Positions 61,044 to 64,000 of a stretch of DNA of 64,000 nt are shown piece by piece; the stretch's first letter is position 1, and each line of letters opens with the position of its first letter. The DNA lies in NCBI GenBank assembly GCA_934167095.1, contig CAKPKE010000004.1, positions 23,855-87,854 of the forward strand, written 5' to 3'. Origin of the DNA: an uncultured Clostridia bacterium. GTDB lineage: Bacteria > Bacillota > Clostridia > TANB77 > CAG-508. A program made the position numbers and the translations under genes. The notes beneath the pieces were generated by a model. The model ran no database searches, was not told the DNA's origin, and worked only from the letters and a program-made list of their open reading frames with translations.

Positions 61044-61931
61044 TTGACTGTTTATTTAGATGTTATTTTTTTAGAAAATATCCTTATGAACTATATAATT
61101 TTAGCGGCAACAGTTGTAATAACTAAAAACCAAACAAAACATAATCAGTTAAGATTAATTTTTGCAAGTATAATAGGTAGCACTTATGCAATACTACTAT
61201 ATTTAAAGGTATTTAAAATTTACGAAACTTTTTTTGCGAAAATAATTCTTTCTATAATAATAGTATTTGTAGCATTAAATCCAAAAAGCGTAAAAGAATT
61301 AATAAAAAGAATATTAACTTTTTATTTGGTATCATTTGTGTTTGGTGGATGTACAGTAGCTTTAATGTATTTGATTAATCCCAATAAAATAATACTAAAA
61401 AATGGAGTATTTGTAGGAACCTATCCAATAAAAGTTGCAATAATTGCAGGAGCTATTGCTTTCATAGTAGTTCAAATAGTGTTCAAAATAAACAAAGCAA
61501 AAGTTACAGCAAAAGATATGATATATACAATAGAAATATTTATATATAATAAGAAAACAAAAGTTAAGGCCTTGCTAGATACAGGAAACATGCTAAAAGA
61601 TCCAATAACAAATGTGCCAGTTATAGTAGTTGAAGAAAAAATAATGAAAAAAGTAATTCCAAGTAAATTTTTTGAAGTAGGCATAGGGGGTGATGAAAGT
61701 GAAGAAATAGAAATGTATAAAACACGAATTAGAATGATTCCGTTCTCGTCAATAGGAAAAGAAAATGGAATGTTAATGGGAATAAAAGTAGACAATGTAA
61801 AAGTAATAGATTATGATGGAACAAAAGAAATAAAAAATGTAATAGTGGGAATTTATAAGAAAAATCTTTCTAAAAATGATAAATATAATGCCCTAATAGG
61901 CTTGAATTTACTAGAGAAGGAGAATAAATAA
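61044..61931 (+). CDS. spoIIGA: Sigma-E processing peptidase SpoIIGA, 295 aa
   Basis: Membrane aspartyl protease that matures pro-sigma E. Five or so N-terminal membrane helices ([20 protein letters not shown] and following) precede a cytoplasmic protease domain with the catalytic [11 protein letters not shown] (DTG). The family N-terminus [17 protein letters not shown] is well matched. TTG start at 61044 after AGAGGAATC. The gene sits immediately before its substrate gene, sigE, with 4 bp between them. Confidence 0.94.
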   Translation: MTVYLDVIFLENILMNYIILAATVVITKNQTKHNQLRLIFASIIGSTYAILLYLKVFKIYETFFAKIILSIIIVFVALNPKSVKELIKRILTFYLVSFVFGGCTVALMYLINPNKIILKNGVFVGTYPIKVAIIAGAIAFIVVQIVFKINKAKVTAKDMIYTIEIFIYNKKTKVKALLDTGNMLKDPITNVPVIVVEEKIMKKVIPSKFFEVGIGGDESEEIEMYKTRIRMIPFSSIGKENGMLMGIKVDNVKVIDYDGTKEIKNVIVGIYKKNLSKNDKYNALIGLNLLEKENK

Positions 61932-61935
61932 GAAA

Positions 61936-62688
61936 ATGAACTTATTACAAATTTTTAAACAAAGTGCAAATGTTATATATGCTAAATGCATAAAAAATAA
62001 TAACGATGATGCTGAAAAAGAGATTTTTGAAAATCTGCCAATATTTTATATAGGAGGAAGTCAAACTTTGCCACCACCATTACTTCCAGAAGAAGAGGAA
62101 AAAGAAATAAAAAAACTAGCAAAGGGTGATGAAGAAGCAAGAAAAACTTTAGTTGAAAGAAATTTACGATTGGTTGTTTACATAGCAAAGAAATTTGAAA
62201 ATACAGGAAATGGAATAGAAGACCTAATTTCAATAGGAACAATAGGGTTAATGAAAGCAATAAATACTTATGATGCAGCAAAAAATATAAAACTTGCGAC
62301 TTATGCTTCTAGGTGTATAGAAAATGAAATACTTATGTATTTGAGAAGAAGCAACAAAATAAAAAGTGAAATATCAATAGATGAACCTTTAAATCAAGAT
62401 GGCGATGGAAATGAATTATTACTTTCAGATATATTAGGAAGCGATGCTGATACTGTGTCAAGAGGACTTGAAGAAGAAGTTGATAAAAAATTGCTAAGAA
62501 CAGCAATATCAAAATTAAGTACAAGAGAAAAGAACATTATGGAATTGAGATTTGGTTTTGTAACAGGCGATGAAAAAACACAAAAAGAAGTAGCAGACAT
62601 GATGGGAATTTCTCAAAGTTATATATCTAGATTGGAAAAGAAGATAATTAATAAAATGAAAAAAGATATACTAAGTAAAACAAGCTAA
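61936..62688 (+). CDS. sigE: Mother-cell sporulation sigma factor SigE, 250 aa
   Basis: Sigma-70 family factor made as a pro-protein; the first 30 residues are the pro-sequence removed by SpoIIGA. Region 1.2/2: [17 protein letters not shown] in part and [53 protein letters not shown] in part. Region 4: [14 protein letters not shown] and [21 protein letters not shown]. It is co-transcribed with spoIIGA in the standard clostridial order. Confidence 0.97.
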   Translation: MNLLQIFKQSANVIYAKCIKNNNDDAEKEIFENLPIFYIGGSQTLPPPLLPEEEEKEIKKLAKGDEEARKTLVERNLRLVVYIAKKFENTGNGIEDLISIGTIGLMKAINTYDAAKNIKLATYASRCIENEILMYLRRSNKIKSEISIDEPLNQDGDGNELLLSDILGSDADTVSRGLEEEVDKKLLRTAISKLSTREKNIMELRFGFVTGDEKTQKEVADMMGISQSYISRLEKKIINKMKKDILSKTS

Positions 62689-62752
62689 AAGGAATAAAAA
62701 ATTTTCTTTTGGAAATAATTATAAAAAATATTTCTGAAAGGAGATTTTTATT

Positions 62753-63526
62753 TTGATAAATAAGGTTGAAATTTGTGGAGTAAATACTGCAAAACTACCT
62801 GTACTATCAAGTGAAGAACAACATGAATTATTAAATAGAATAAATAATGGAGATGAAGAAGCAAGAGATGAACTAATAAACGGAAATCTAAGATTGGTAC
62901 TTAGTATAATAAAAAGGTTTTATGGCAGAGGAGAAAATCTAGATGATTTGTTTCAAATAGGCTGTGTGGGACTCATAAAAGCTATTGATAATTTTGACTT
63001 GAATCAAAATGTTCAGTTTTCAACTTATGCTGTGCCAATGATAATTGGAGAAATTAGAAGATATTTAAGAGATAATAATATGGTAAGAGTTAGCAGGTCA
63101 GTGAGAGATTTAGCCTATAAAGTTTTAGCAATAAAAGAAAAGTATAGGAAAGAAAATCAAAAAGAGATAACTATTGATGAACTTGCAAAGGAGTTGAAAG
63201 TGGAAAAAGAAGAAATCGCATTTTGTTTGGATGCTATACAAGATCCAATTTCTTTGCAAGAACCAGTCTATGGAGATGAAACGGAAAATATTTATGTAAT
63301 GGATCAAATAAAGGATAAAAAGAATAGTGATGACAACTGGGCAGAAAATATAACTATTAATGAAGTTTTAGATAAATTAAAAGATAAAGAAAGAGATATA
63401 ATCAATAAGAGATTTTTTGAAGGAAGAACTCAAATGGAAGTTGCAGAAGAAATTGGAATATCCCAAGCTCAAGTATCAAGACTAGAGAAAAATGCAATTA
63501 GTCATATAAGAAGAATGTATAAATAG
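62753..63526 (+). CDS. sigG: Forespore sigma factor SigG, 257 aa
   Basis: Sigma-70 family factor for late forespore genes. The N-terminus VEICGVNTAKLPVLSSEE is a SigG signature. Region 2: GNLRLVLSIIKRFYGRGEN, DLFQIGCVGLIKAIDNFD, FSTYAVPMIIGEIRRYLRD. Region 4: LKDKERDIINKRFFEG and EVAEEIGISQAQVSRLEK. TTG start at 62753 after AAAGGAG. It lies 64 bp after sigE, as in other spore formers. Confidence 0.97.
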   Translation: MINKVEICGVNTAKLPVLSSEEQHELLNRINNGDEEARDELINGNLRLVLSIIKRFYGRGENLDDLFQIGCVGLIKAIDNFDLNQNVQFSTYAVPMIIGEIRRYLRDNNMVRVSRSVRDLAYKVLAIKEKYRKENQKEITIDELAKELKVEKEEIAFCLDAIQDPISLQEPVYGDETENIYVMDQIKDKKNSDDNWAENITINEVLDKLKDKERDIINKRFFEGRTQMEVAEEIGISQAQVSRLEKNAISHIRRMYK

Positions 63527-63557
63527 AAACATTTGATAATATATATAGTAGAAAGAT

Positions 63558-63590
63558 AAAAGTTTGATAGCAAAATTATCAAACTTTTAA
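63558..63590 (+). terminator. Terminator after sigG
   Basis: A perfect 12-bp stem AAAAGTTTGATA/TATCAAACTTTT (63558-63569 with 63577-63588) with a 7-base loop. Confidence 0.85.
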
Positions 63591-63607
63591 TCATATAAGG
63601 AGTATGT

Positions 63608-63841
63608 ATGGCAGAGAAGGGATTGGATTTTAAGCATAAAGAGGTTATAAATATAACTAATGCAAAAAGACTTGGATATGTGCAGGATGTTTGCGCTGAT
63701 TTAAGAAGCGGAGCGATAACATCAATAATAGTTCCGGGAGAAAGCAAATTGAAAGGATTATTTGGAACGGGAAATAGCATAGAAATTCCATGGGATAAAG
63801 TAAAAATGATAGGAGATGACATTATATTAGTAGAGATATAG
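63608..63841 (+). CDS. ylmC: YlmC/YmxH-family sporulation protein, 77 aa
   Basis: Short PRC-barrel protein: DFKHKEVINITNAKRLGYV, DVCADLRSGAITSIIVPG and IPWDKVKMIGDDIILVEI (quoted in parts). Family members are conserved just after sigG in Firmicutes; the molecular role is not established. TAAGGAG precedes the ATG. Confidence 0.9.
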   Translation: MAEKGLDFKHKEVINITNAKRLGYVQDVCADLRSGAITSIIVPGESKLKGLFGTGNSIEIPWDKVKMIGDDIILVEI

Positions 63842-63943
63842 AAAAAAGGCACAATAGAATGTTTGAAAATATGCTTAAAAAGAGCCTGTGGATTATAGAA
63901 TTAAAAAAATATTAAAAAATATCGAAAAAAATCAAAAAAAGTG

Positions 63944-63972
63944 TTGACTTTTTGAAGAACAGATGGTATTAT
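63944..63972 (+). promoter_or_regulatory. Promoter of the next gene (outside the window)
   Basis: TTGACT (63944-63949), 17-bp spacer, TATTAT (63967-63972), directed out of the window. In many Clostridia nrdR follows ylmC, but nothing of it can be seen here. Confidence 0.6.
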
Positions 63973-64000
63973 ATATGAGTACCGAGCAGAAGGACAAAAA

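Overview
The window is strongly AT-rich DNA from a spore-forming member of the Clostridia. It carries spoIIE, a Spo0E-like phosphatase, spoIIGA-sigE-sigG and a YlmC/YmxH gene alongside typical low-GC Gram-positive blocks (rpsU-yqeY, tatD-yabE, the str operon, and divIB-ylxW/X-sbp-ftsA-ftsZ). Near-consensus SigA promoters (TTGACA-17-TATAAT), strong AGGAGG ribosome binding sites and frequent TTG/GTG starts fit. The style of the surface genes resembles uncultured gut Clostridia, but the genus cannot be fixed from the sequence alone.

Layout. 1-8.4 kb: the 3' end of spoIIE, a small hypothetical gene, an XRE regulator facing left, then two surface proteins that share an almost identical pilin-like N-terminus. 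One ends in an FGE/C-type-lectin domain resembling the variable region of a diversity-generating retroelement target. The other is a GH5 glycosidase with BspA-type repeats. A WG-repeat membrane protein and a tail-anchored unknown follow. 8.4-16.1 kb: housekeeping genes acpS, tatD, a YabE/SleB-like wall hydrolase, exoA, an AI-2E family permease, rpsU, yqeY and the yfmF/yfmH M16 pair. 16.4-30.4 kb: a spo0E-like gene, then a 14-kb type IV secretion-like locus. It has three VirB2-like pilins, PrgI/VirB3, a two-gene VirB4, a large VirB6-like protein, two VirB8-like proteins, and a 1208-residue protein joining an alpha/beta hydrolase to two VirB1-like wall-hydrolase domains. No relaxase or coupling protein is present, and base composition matches the host.

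30.6-40.3 kb: a D-Ala-D-Ala carboxypeptidase, an array of five motifs at exactly 32-bp spacing, an AbiE toxin-antitoxin pair with a palindromic operator, and rpsL, rpsG, fusA and tuf. Two copies of a structured, covarying intergenic element lie after rpsL and rpsG. An SH3-NlpC/P60 hydrolase follows. 40.4-50.4 kb: comEC broken by one extra base inside its metal-binding motif, two foreign-looking small membrane-protein cassettes with duplicated structured leaders, clpE, pgsA, a BofC-like gene, an RsiV/PdaC-like gene and topB. 50.4-53.8 kb: a patatin-like lipase, a DUF4258/YgiT toxin-antitoxin pair, and a 592-codon orphan gene of clearly higher GC content on the minus strand. 54-64 kb: the division and sporulation cluster murA-divIB-DUF881-DUF881-sbp-ftsA-ftsZ-spoIIGA-sigE-sigG-ylmC, ending in a promoter for the next gene.

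The best candidate for an undescribed system is the relaxase-less T4SS-like locus with its hydrolase fusion. Next come the structured element repeated in the str operon, the duplicated-leader membrane-protein cassettes and the 592-codon orphan. No tool was run: family assignments come from reading motifs, and structures were paired by eye.
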